Source: CAG-390 sp045544735
GTDB lineage: Bacteria; Bacillota; Clostridia; Oscillospirales; CAG-272
Length of the DNA: 9,632 nt
Assembly (NCBI GenBank): GCA_045544735.1
Contig: JAZPZM010000096.1
Coordinates: 1 to 9,632, forward strand
Direction: 5' to 3'
Below are positions 1-5,516 of the stretch, one piece after another (within the stretch, counting starts at the first letter, position 1; every line of letters starts with the position of its first letter). The position numbers and the translations under genes were made by a program. Below the pieces are notes generated by a model, which was given only the letters and a program-made list of their open reading frames with translations, was not told the origin of the DNA and did not search any database.

Positions 1-840
1 TGTATGCGCGATACCATATTCACCAACGTCGTTCACAACACCAAGGACAACACCGTTTGGTGGGAAGGCCTTGACAACAATCCTCCCCAGCCCGGCTACG
101 CTATCGACTGGAAGGGCAATCCTTGGGACTGCACCAAGTACGACAAGAAGGATAAGTCCACCTGCGGCGCTCATCCCAACTCCCGCTTCACCGCGCTCGC
201 AAAGAACTGCCCCTGCATCTCCTCCGAGTTCAACAGCCTTAAGGGCGTTCCGATCAGCGCGATCGTATTCGGCGGCAGACGTGCAAAGACCGCTCCCCTG
301 GTATACCAGTCCACAAGCTGGCAGAACGGTACGTTCGTTGGCTCTATCATGGCTTCCGAGACTACCGCAGCAGCCGCAGGTGCTGTCGGCGTAGTTCGCC
401 GCGATCCTATGGCAATGCGTCCCTTCGTCGGCTACAACATGGGCGACTACTGGGCACATTGGCTTGACATGGGCAAGAAGATCCCCAACGCTCCCAAGAT
501 ATTCCACGTTAACTGGTTCCGCACCGACGACGAAGGTCACTTCATCTGGCCCGGATTCGGTGACAACCTCCGCGTTCTCGATTGGATCCTTGCTCGTTGC
601 GAGGACAAGGTCGAGGCTGACCTTACCGCTATCGGCTACGTTCCCAAGGCTGAAGATATCAACATCGAGGGACTTGAGGACGTCAACCTTGACACCATCA
701 AGGAGCTTGTCAGCATAGACAAGGCTTCGTGGATCGACGATATCTCCAACATCAGAGAGTTCTACGCTCTCGTTGGCGACCGCGTTCCCGCTGAGCTTTA
801 CGACGAGCTTTCCGCACTTGAGGCAAGACTCAAGGCGTAA
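1..840 (+). CDS. pckG: Phosphoenolpyruvate carboxykinase (GTP), C-terminal part
   Basis: This is the carboxy-terminal part of the cytosolic GTP-dependent enzyme (EC 4.1.1.32) that interconverts oxaloacetate and phosphoenolpyruvate. The frame is already open at base 1 (Cys, Met, Arg...), so the Met at base 4 is internal and the gene starts left of the window. About 279 residues are visible, a little under half of the usual roughly 600. Counting from that internal Met, the sequence shows FTN near residue 6, VWWEGL near 18, HPNSRF at 57-62, the FGGRR element at 89-93 and the FVGYNMGDYWAHW block at 141-153. The last two are hallmarks of the GTP-type family, contributing to substrate and guanine nucleotide binding. 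Codon use is strongly biased (AAG, AAC, TTC, CGC/CGT), which suggests high expression. It ends at TAA just before a strong hairpin shared with the convergent nrdR. The ATP-dependent pckA family lacks these motifs, so the call is firm. Confidence 0.96.
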   Translation, partial: CMRDTIFTNVVHNTKDNTVWWEGLDNNPPQPGYAIDWKGNPWDCTKYDKKDKSTCGAHPNSRFTALAKNCPCISSEFNSLKGVPISAIVFGGRRAKTAPLVYQSTSWQNGTFVGSIMASETTAAAAGAVGVVRRDPMAMRPFVGYNMGDYWAHWLDMGKKIPNAPKIFHVNWFRTDDEGHFIWPGFGDNLRVLDWILARCEDKVEADLTAIGYVPKAEDINIEGLEDVNLDTIKELVSIDKASWIDDISNIREFYALVGDRVPAELYDELSALEARLKA

Positions 841-847
841 AACGAAT

Positions 848-883
848 AAAAAATGCGCCCCAAACGCTTGGGGCGCATTTTTT
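848..883. terminator. Bidirectional intrinsic terminator between pckG and nrdR
   Basis: A perfect 16-bp inverted repeat (848-863 with 868-883) closes on a 4-base ACGC loop. Its core is TGCGCCCC/GGGGCGCA, flanked by six A on the left and six T on the right, so either strand gives a GC hairpin followed by a U tract. It lies directly after the pckG stop, and the nrdR stop codon (882-884 on the minus strand) overlaps its edge, so one element ends both convergent genes. Confidence 0.93.
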
Positions 884-1337
884 ATTCCTGAATGCCGCCG
901 TTTTTGATGTCGGTCAGCTCTCTGATAAAGGATTCGATATCCTTGAACTCGCGGTACACGCTTGCAAAGCGGACGTAGGCAACGTCGTCAGCCTCCTTGA
1001 GCTTGCGCATGACCATCTCTCCGATGTCACCCGACGTGACCTCCTGATGCAAGGAATTATTAAGCTCCGCCTCGATCTCCGCCGCTATGGCTTCGGCGTT
1101 GACGGGGCGTTTTTCGCACGCCTTAAGCAGACCTGCCAGAAGCTTTTGACGGTCAAAGAGCTGCTTTGAGCCGTTCTTCTTTATCACTATCGTCTGTACG
1201 GACTCCACCACCTCAAAGGTGGTAAATCTCTTTTGGCACGCCATACACTCGCGGCGACGGCGGATATTGTTTGCGTCTACGTTCTGACGGGAATCGATAA
1301 CTCGGCTTTCAAGGCAGCCGCAATTTGGACATTTCAT
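882..1337 (-). CDS. nrdR: Transcriptional repressor NrdR
   Basis: NrdR is the nucleotide-sensing repressor of ribonucleotide reductase genes; it binds NrdR boxes in their promoters. The 151-residue product has the normal full length. The N-terminus is a zinc ribbon with C3-x2-C6 and C31-x2-C34, and the conserved RRRREC stretch at 27-31. An ATP-cone domain follows from about residue 49 to 139 (VIKKNGSKQLFDRQKLLAGL at its start), where ATP or dATP is sensed. The start is ATG with an AAAGGAT ribosome binding site a few bases upstream. It has its own promoter (1372-1400), and its stop overlaps the terminator shared with pckG. No ribonucleotide reductase gene is in the window, so its targets lie elsewhere. 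nrdR often sits alone or beside dnaB/coaE-type genes, so this position is unremarkable. Confidence 0.97.
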   Translation of the reverse strand: MKCPNCGCLESRVIDSRQNVDANNIRRRRECMACQKRFTTFEVVESVQTIVIKKNGSKQLFDRQKLLAGLLKACEKRPVNAEAIAAEIEAELNNSLHQEVTSGDIGEMVMRKLKEADDVAYVRFASVYREFKDIESFIRELTDIKNGGIQE

Positions 1338-1371
1338 GCTTTTTTATCCTTTTTGGGTATTTTATGCTTAA

Positions 1372-1400
1372 ATAATAGCACATTTTTTTCGTTTTGTAAA
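1372..1400 (-). promoter_or_regulatory. Promoter of nrdR
   Basis: On the minus strand there is a -35 TTTACA (1395-1400), a 17-base spacer and a -10 TATTAT (1372-1377). The -10 is preceded by TGC, which makes it an extended -10. It sits about 35 bases upstream of the nrdR ATG. The TGTGCTAT core is shared with the promoter of the upstream minus-strand gene. Confidence 0.75.
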
Positions 1401-1419
1401 GTTTTTTCTGAAAACTGCC

Positions 1420-1722
1420 TTATTTGAGCATTTTTGCCCGTCCGCCGCTGAAATCCTCTGCTATGTATTTCAAGCTGCACGGCGTTACCAAGCCTTCTAC
1501 GATAACGTCAAACATCTCCTCCGCCGCAAGCCTTACCGCCCCGAAATAATACGTGCTCTTCTCCGCTCCGCACGAAACGCTCACGGCGTAGCGCACGCCG
1601 CCCGCGCCGCGCACCTCGTAAAAGCCGTACGTCACCTCCTTCCCAAGAACGATGCGTACCTCGTTCCTTATGCGCACTATGCTCCTGCGACGGCTTTTTC
1701 GGTGTTGCTTAAAGAAAATCAT
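1420..1722 (-). CDS. DUF6514-like small hypothetical protein
   Basis: A 100-residue protein of unknown function. The frame extends 16 codons further upstream, but the Met at 1722 has an excellent GAGGAGG ribosome binding site (1731-1737) at 8-base spacing, so I start there. The N-terminus is very basic (KQHRKSRRR at 5-13). The rest alternates like a small beta-sheet domain: EVTYGFYEV at 29-37, then YAVSVSCG at 45-52. It ends in a short helical tail with VTPCSLKYIAEDF at 79-91. The combination of a 'TYGF..' strand and a terminal 'VTPxxLxxIxEDF' resembles the clostridial DUF6514 family as I remember it. That family assignment is an inference from pattern. No transmembrane segment or enzyme motif is visible. 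It lies upstream of nrdR on the same strand with an 82-base gap, but both genes have their own promoter. It is probably expressed independently. Confidence 0.7.
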   Translation of the reverse strand: MIFFKQHRKSRRRSIVRIRNEVRIVLGKEVTYGFYEVRGAGGVRYAVSVSCGAEKSTYYFGAVRLAAEEMFDVIVEGLVTPCSLKYIAEDFSGGRAKMLK

Positions 1723-1758
1723 CGTTTCAACCTCCTCATTTTTTGGGTTCGCAATAAG

Positions 1759-1792
1759 ATGATAGCACACGCTTTATTTGGGAAATTGTCAA
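1759..1792 (-). promoter_or_regulatory. Promoter of the DUF6514-like gene (extended -10)
   Basis: On the minus strand TGC-TATCAT (extended -10, 1759-1767) is the likely core. A perfect TTGACA lies at 1787-1792, but 22 bases away, which is longer than the usual 17. The extended -10 may carry the promoter, or the -35 match may be accidental. The -10 is about 37 bases upstream of the chosen ATG. Confidence 0.5.
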
Positions 1793-1977
1793 GATTCGGG
1801 CGTAATATTTGGGCATAAATGACAAATCAAGCGAAAATTCTACAGTTTCATAGCGTTTATTTTTTCATTTTTATCCATTTTTGTATTTTTTTGAATAATT
1901 ATTCATTTTTTGTAATCAGGTGATTTTATTTTTCCGCAAGCTGCACAATACCCTCGCCCATTATTTACCGCTGGAAT
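1771..1977. other. AT-rich divergent intergenic region
   Basis: Apart from the minus-strand promoter at its left edge and the ARG-box-like palindrome at 1892-1905, I see only T-rich tracts and no open frame with a ribosome binding site. No hairpin followed by a T tract and no known RNA element is apparent. Confidence 0.6.
1892..1905. promoter_or_regulatory. Candidate ArgR/AhrC operator (ARG box)
   Basis: TGAATAATTATTCA is a perfect 14-bp palindrome that fits the published ARG-box consensus TGAATwwwwATTCA exactly, including permitted flanking bases. It lies between two divergent genes, about 100 bp from each start-site region. No arginine gene is nearby, and the local sequence is very AT-rich, so a chance match is possible. 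Confidence 0.35.
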
Positions 1978-1991
1978 GTGAATAAAACGTA

Positions 1992-2000
1992 TGTTATAAT
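1992..2000 (+). promoter_or_regulatory. Extended -10 promoter of the small membrane protein gene
   Basis: TGT-TATAAT is a perfect extended -10. The hexamer 17 bases upstream (TGGAAT, 1972-1977) is a poor -35, as is common for extended -10 promoters. Transcription would start near 2007 and leave a leader of about 64 bases. That leader holds a 9-bp A/T-rich hairpin (2003-2011 with 2019-2027) and a direct repeat ACGCATATTT (2008-2017 and 2030-2039). Confidence 0.55.
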
Positions 2001-2070
2001 GAAAAAAACGCATATTTCGCGTTTTTTCGACGCATATTTTAAAAATATTCATTTTAGGAAAGGGGGCAAA

Positions 2071-2346
2071 ATGAACGCAAAAAATCCACGCTTAAACGAT
2101 TTTCTGCTTGCGGTATCGGAAATAAGCCGCCGCGCGATGCTGATATTCAGGCTTGGTGCAAGTGCCGTATGTCTTGCCCTTGCCGCGCTTATATACTCCG
2201 CGCAGGAAGCCGCGGCAAAAGACCCCGTGGGCGCATTTTTTTATTATTCCCCGATGGTGGAATACATAATAATGACGCTCCTTATAGTATTCGTGGGCAC
2301 GCTCGCCTTTGACACGGCTGAAAGATATTACCGTAAAAACGGTTAA
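2071..2346 (+). CDS. Small two-helix membrane protein, unknown function
   Basis: A 91-residue protein that I do not recognise. The frame runs further upstream, but the ATG at 2071 follows a purine-rich AGGAAAGGGGG ribosome binding site (about 2056-2065), so this start is preferred. The N-terminal 22 residues are polar and mildly basic. There are two predicted transmembrane helices, at about 23-45 (AMLIFRLGASAVCLALAALI region) and 62-82 (MVEYIIMTLLIVFVGTLAF region), joined by a short loop with AAAKDP. The C-terminus ends in a charged DTAERYYRKNG tail. With an even number of helices and basic residues before the first and after the second, both ends are probably cytoplasmic. It sits upstream of the ireB operon on the same strand but appears separate, because ireB has its own strong promoter. 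No terminator is evident after it. Confidence 0.75.
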   Translation: MNAKNPRLNDFLLAVSEISRRAMLIFRLGASAVCLALAALIYSAQEAAAKDPVGAFFYYSPMVEYIIMTLLIVFVGTLAFDTAERYYRKNG

Positions 2347-2394
2347 AATGCTTGTATTTTTTATTAAAATCAAAAAATTCCGCGCTCTAAACTA

Positions 2395-2423
2395 TTGAAA
2401 TTACGAAAAAAATAGGTTATAAT
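2395..2423 (+). promoter_or_regulatory. Promoter of the ireB-ribF-dac operon
   Basis: A -35 TTGAAA (2395-2400), an exact 17-base spacer and a perfect -10 TATAAT (2418-2423). Transcription should start near 2430, giving a leader of about 30 bases before the ireB ATG. Confidence 0.85.
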
Positions 2424-2461
2424 TACAATGATTAATTGTATTTTCGAAAAGGAGATTCACG

Positions 2462-2755
2462 ATGCTTGGAAAACCCTTTAACACGTTGATGGGCGGACGC
2501 GAAACAAGACCATTCCCCACTGCCGCCGACAAGGATGCCACAATAAGAGAAATACTTGACACGGTCTATGACGCGCTTGACGAAAAGGGATACAATCCCA
2601 CAAGCCAGCTCGTCGGTTACATCATTTCCGATGACCCCGCATACATTACCAACCACAAAAACGCAAGAAGCCTTGTTTGCCGCTTTGACCGCGACGATCT
2701 GCTTGAAGCTATAATAAGGTACTACTTTGCGGAAAAGAGTAAGTCTGAAAAATGA
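2462..2755 (+). CDS. ireB: IreB family regulatory phosphoprotein (UPF0297)
   Basis: A small cytoplasmic regulator. In Enterococcus faecalis the family member IreB is phosphorylated by the PASTA-domain Ser/Thr kinase IreK and affects cell-wall stress and cephalosporin resistance. The 97-residue product carries the family core: EKGYNP at 41-46, VGYI at 51-54, DDPAYITNHKNAR at 57-69, and the RDDLLEAIIRYYF end at 77-89. The N-terminal region contains Thr8, in the area where enterococcal IreB is phosphorylated on threonines, but the exact sites cannot be mapped by eye. Start ATG with an AAAAGGAG ribosome binding site. Its stop overlaps the ribF start by four bases (ATGA), so the two are translationally coupled. 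In many Firmicutes ireB sits between alaS and ruvX; here it leads ribF instead. Confidence 0.95.
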   Translation: MLGKPFNTLMGGRETRPFPTAADKDATIREILDTVYDALDEKGYNPTSQLVGYIISDDPAYITNHKNARSLVCRFDRDDLLEAIIRYYFAEKSKSEK

Positions 2756-3684
2756 ACTCCGCTCCCTTTGAGTTCAAGCCGCTGACAGTAAGGGCGGCAA
2801 TGGACAAGTCGGTGATCGCGCTTGGCAGCTTTGACGGATTGCACCTCGGTCACAAGGCGATAATAGACACCGCGTACAACCTTGCGGAGTGCCTTAACGC
2901 GTCGCTCTGCGTCTTTTCCTTTGCTCTCCCCCCCGCGTCATACGCAAATCCCGAAAGGCGAATCGCCCTCAGCAACGCGAACGAAAGGCTGTGCCGCTTC
3001 GGCGCGATGGGCGCAGACCTTGCCATATTTGCGGATTTTTCCGCAATAAAGGATATGAGCCCGGAGGACTTCGTAGAAAAGATGCTCGTCGGTCGTTTTA
3101 ACGCGATAGCTACGGTATGCGGATTTAATTTCTGCTTCGGAAAAGACCGTCAAGGCACGCCCGAAACGCTAAAGCGGTATTTTGGAGAAAACGCCGTTTG
3201 CGTTGACGCAGTTGTGCACGGCGGCGCGCCCATAAGCTCCAGCCGTATTCGCGCACTTATCGAGGACGGGCGAGTCGACGAAGCCGCCAAAATGCTCGGC
3301 GCACCGTATTCCATAACTCTTCCCGTTTCCACGGGGCGCGGCGACGGACGAAAGCTCGGCTTCCCAACGCTTAACCAAGTTCCGTCCGAAAACCGCTTGA
3401 TACCTAAATTCGGCGTATACGCCACACGCACTATTCTCCCCGACGGCAAAAAGGTGAATTCCATCACCGATTGCGGCACTGCTCCCACGCTCGACTCGCG
3501 CGGTCAGGTGCGCGTTGAAACGCATTTGCTTGATACCTCCGAAAGCCTTTACGGCAAGAACGTAAAGGTTGAGTTTTTGCGCTATCTGCGCGGCGAAAAG
3601 GTATTCCCGAGCGCTGATGAATTAGTCAGGCAGGTGAGTGCGGACATTGAAGCCGCTCGCGCCGTTTTTGCTGAAAATAATTGA
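2752..3684 (+). CDS. ribF: Bifunctional riboflavin kinase / FAD synthetase
   Basis: RibF phosphorylates riboflavin to FMN (EC 2.7.1.26) and adenylates FMN to FAD (EC 2.7.7.2) in the cytoplasm. The 310-residue product has normal family length. The N-terminal FAD synthetase (nucleotidyltransferase) domain shows GSFDGLHLGH at 25-34, GFNFCFGKDRQG at 124-135 and ISSSRIR at 161-167. The C-terminal riboflavin kinase domain shows GRKLGFPTLN at 199-208, PKFGVYA at 218-224, APT at 244-246 and VETHLLD at 255-261. It then shows the YG...FLRYLRGEKVF stretch near the end. The 'NIGxRPTF'-like segment is somewhat altered (ITDCGTAPTL), but the Pro-Thr is kept. ATG overlaps the ireB stop (ATGA), indicating coupled translation from the ireB promoter. 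No FMN riboswitch is visible upstream. Usual partners such as truB or rpsO are absent here. Confidence 0.96.
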   Translation: MNSAPFEFKPLTVRAAMDKSVIALGSFDGLHLGHKAIIDTAYNLAECLNASLCVFSFALPPASYANPERRIALSNANERLCRFGAMGADLAIFADFSAIKDMSPEDFVEKMLVGRFNAIATVCGFNFCFGKDRQGTPETLKRYFGENAVCVDAVVHGGAPISSSRIRALIEDGRVDEAAKMLGAPYSITLPVSTGRGDGRKLGFPTLNQVPSENRLIPKFGVYATRTILPDGKKVNSITDCGTAPTLDSRGQVRVETHLLDTSESLYGKNVKVEFLRYLRGEKVFPSADELVRQVSADIEAARAVFAENN

Positions 3685-3700
3685 TATACAGGATAATAAA

Positions 3701-5038
3701 ATGAGATCCACAGGATGCTTCGCCACAAGGAGAATTGTGGCGTTTTTCTGCTGTGTCTGTCTGTGCCTTGCTACGCTCTTGCCGTTCGTCGGAGTGCATG
3801 CGGGCGCAGAGGAGCTTTCAGACCTTCCCCTTGACACGGCAAAGACGATATATCTTTATAATATTGAAAACAAGATCCCGATAGTTGAGAAAAACTGCGA
3901 CGCTCTGATATATCCCGCCTCCACGGTTAAAATAATGATGGGCATCGTAGCGATAGAGCACTTGGCAAGCAGGCTGGACGAGAGGATAACCATAAAGCCC
4001 GAAATGCTCACGAGCGTCGTAGGACAGCAATGTAACTGGCTGACTCCCGGTGAATATCCCACGGCTCGCGATCTGCTCTACCACGCTATCTGCGGCGGAT
4101 ACAACGACGCTATCGCCATAATTGCGCACGTTATTTCCGGGGGCGAGGCTGCCTTCGTTTCCCTTATGAACGAGCGTGCAAAGACTCTTGGTATGACGAA
4201 CACCGTTTACACCAACGCCACGGGAGTGCACGATCCCGCGATGGTGACGACCGCGCGTGACGTTGCCACCCTTGCGCTCGCCGCGTACAAGGTGCCGCTT
4301 TATATGGAGATATCATCGGCACAATCGTACGAGACCGAGGGGCTGTCCACCAAGCGCGATTTTGCGAACAGAAACTATCTTTTGTCAAAGCTGAGATCGC
4401 AAAGATACTACAATAAGCTCTGTCGCGGAATCAACGCGGGCTTTACCGTTCAAGGCGGAGAATGCGTAGTAACGGTGGCACAATCGGGCTCGCTGTCATA
4501 TTTGTCCATAGTTATGGGCGGCATGACCGATATCGACGGCAATAACTCCTCCTACATTCTTACCAACAAGCTTATAAACTTGGCGTTCAAAACATTTGAA
4601 TATAAAGAAGTATTAAAAAAGGGCGCGATAATCACCGAGCTTCCCGTTGAGATGGCGGCAGACAATGAAAGCGTGCTGGTCGTTTCCGAAGGCTCTATGT
4701 CCTTTTTCCTCCCCAAAAGCGCAGAGGTTGGCAAGGATATAACCCTCGACTACACGCTGACCGTGGATTCCCTGACGGCACCCGTTACCGAGGGCACGTC
4801 GGTCGGCTTCATTTCCGTCGTCAGAGACGGCGAGGTGCTTGGCACGGTAAACCTTGTGACCAAATTTTCGGTCGCCAAAAGCGAGTGGCTTTATTTTCTT
4901 GAATGGGTACGCGGAATAACGCAGAGCCGCATTTTTAAAGCAAGCGTAATAAGCGGAATCATCATCACCGCCGCGTATATTATCACAAGATCTGCCCTCA
5001 AGGCTTCAAAAACGCGCAGACACGGAACGTTTCGCTGA
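3701..5038 (+). CDS. D-alanyl-D-alanine carboxypeptidase family protein with degenerate active site
   Basis: A 445-residue exported relative of the S11 (PBP5/DacF) carboxypeptidases, which trim the terminal D-Ala from peptidoglycan stem peptides outside the membrane. The ATG at 3701 follows CAGGATAA; an in-frame ATG at 3638 lies inside ribF and is less likely. A signal peptide (about 1-36, cleavage after AGA) and a C-terminal hydrophobic anchor (about 414-433) with a basic tail fit the family. The first motif is intact: S74-T-V-K77 within PASTVK. The family block TNATGVHDPAMVTTARDVA (171-189) is also present. However, the SxN motif reads G133-Y-N135, with the serine lost. The KTG motif reads N245-A246-G247 in the context GINAGFT, with the lysine lost. 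Activity is therefore doubtful. It is probably the third gene of the ireB operon, 16 bases after ribF. Confidence 0.88.
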   Translation: MRSTGCFATRRIVAFFCCVCLCLATLLPFVGVHAGAEELSDLPLDTAKTIYLYNIENKIPIVEKNCDALIYPASTVKIMMGIVAIEHLASRLDERITIKPEMLTSVVGQQCNWLTPGEYPTARDLLYHAICGGYNDAIAIIAHVISGGEAAFVSLMNERAKTLGMTNTVYTNATGVHDPAMVTTARDVATLALAAYKVPLYMEISSAQSYETEGLSTKRDFANRNYLLSKLRSQRYYNKLCRGINAGFTVQGGECVVTVAQSGSLSYLSIVMGGMTDIDGNNSSYILTNKLINLAFKTFEYKEVLKKGAIITELPVEMAADNESVLVVSEGSMSFFLPKSAEVGKDITLDYTLTVDSLTAPVTEGTSVGFISVVRDGEVLGTVNLVTKFSVAKSEWLYFLEWVRGITQSRIFKASVISGIIITAAYIITRSALKASKTRRHGTFR

Positions 5039-5092
5039 CATTGGCTATAAGCCTCGTTTTTCTTAAATTCTTGAAAAAATCAGGCAGCGTAC

Positions 5093-5121
5093 TTGACATT
5101 TGGGTAAAAAAGGGATATAAT
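5093..5121 (+). promoter_or_regulatory. Promoter of the acyl carrier protein gene
   Basis: A perfect -35 TTGACA (5093-5098), a 17-base spacer and a perfect -10 TATAAT (5116-5121). This is the best consensus promoter in the window, so the small gene downstream should be strongly transcribed with a leader of about 75 bases. Confidence 0.9.
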
Positions 5122-5136
5122 AGTAAAAGTCCTTTG

Positions 5137-5163
5137 TCGGAGCCGCTTTGGCGCTTGTTCCGA
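5137..5163 (+). other. Imperfect stem-loop in the ACP leader
   Basis: In the transcribed leader, TCGGA (5137-5141) pairs with TCCGA (5159-5163) and an inner CGC/GCG (5144-5146 with 5151-5153) can close on a TTTG loop, with unpaired bases between. It has no following T tract, so it is not a terminator. It matches no riboswitch that I recognise and may be incidental. Confidence 0.3.
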
Positions 5164-5203
5164 TATTATGTAAAATCAGGATTAATTTTTGGAGGATATC
5201 ACA

Positions 5204-5428
5204 ATGTTTGAACAATTCAAAGCGCTTCTCGTTGACGAGCTTCAGGTCGAGGAGGACAAGATAACCCTTGACGCAGAGCTGTCGGGTGATCTGGGCATCA
5301 ACTCCATTGAGCTTGCAGAGCTTGTAATGCGTTGCGAGGAGACCTTTACCATTGACATCGACGACAACGACATACACAATTTCGTCACCGTTGGCGACGT
5401 TGTAAACTATCTCGAAAGCATCAAATAA
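5204..5428 (+). CDS. Acyl carrier protein, free-standing
   Basis: A 74-residue acidic cytoplasmic carrier that would hold acyl groups on a phosphopantetheine arm. The attachment serine is Ser34 in DLGINSIEL (29-37). The usual fatty-acid ACP motif is DSL, so Asp-to-Asn and Leu-to-Ile changes flank the serine. The four-helix pattern is evident, with ELAELVMRCEETF as helix II and VTVGDVVNYLESIK as the last helix. An ATG 15 bases upstream is in frame, but the GGAGG at about 5191-5195 is correctly spaced only for the ATG at 5204. The gene has its own strong promoter and a terminator right after it, so it is monocistronic and not beside fab genes. It could be the main AcpP or a second, specialised carrier; the window cannot decide. 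Confidence 0.92.
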   Translation: MFEQFKALLVDELQVEEDKITLDAELSGDLGINSIELAELVMRCEETFTIDIDDNDIHNFVTVGDVVNYLESIK

Positions 5429-5439
5429 GAATATCAATC

Positions 5440-5470
5440 AAAAAAGCGGTTTTCTGAAAACCGCTTTTTT
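5440..5470 (+). terminator. Intrinsic terminator after the ACP gene
   Basis: A perfect 14-bp inverted repeat (5440-5453 with 5457-5470) has core GCGGTTTT/AAAACCGC, a 3-base CTG loop and a six-T tract. The left side has six A, so it could work on both strands, although the neighbouring genes are co-directional. Confidence 0.93.
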
Positions 5471-5479
5471 GCATATTCG

Positions 5480-5509
5480 CCCCCATTGTTAAGTAAAATT
5501 CAATGGGGG
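5480..5509 (+). promoter_or_regulatory. Inverted repeat covering the cwlD Shine-Dalgarno
   Basis: CCCCCATTG (5480-5488) and CAATGGGGG (5501-5509) form a perfect 9-bp inverted repeat around a 12-base A/T-rich loop. The GGGGG of the right arm is the only plausible ribosome binding site for the TTG start at 5517. If the whole element is transcribed, the hairpin would hide the ribosome binding site. If transcription starts inside it (TAAAAT at 5494-5499 is a possible -10), it could instead be a protein operator. Confidence 0.5.
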
Positions 5510-5516
5510 TGATTTT

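Noticed and set aside
2424..2461. FMN riboswitch for the ribF operon
   Set aside because: The leader from the promoter to ireB is only about 30-40 bases, far too short for an FMN riboswitch, and none of its conserved helices is visible.
3638..3700. Upstream in-frame ATG for the DD-carboxypeptidase-like gene
   Set aside because: It would overlap ribF by 47 bases and put a 21-residue extension before a normal signal peptide. The ATG at 3701 has the AGGA-type ribosome binding site.
5043..5061. Possible terminator after the DD-carboxypeptidase-like gene
   Set aside because: GGCT/AGCC gives only a 4-bp stem with a 3-base loop before TCGTTTTT. This is too weak compared with the 14-16-bp terminators elsewhere in the window.
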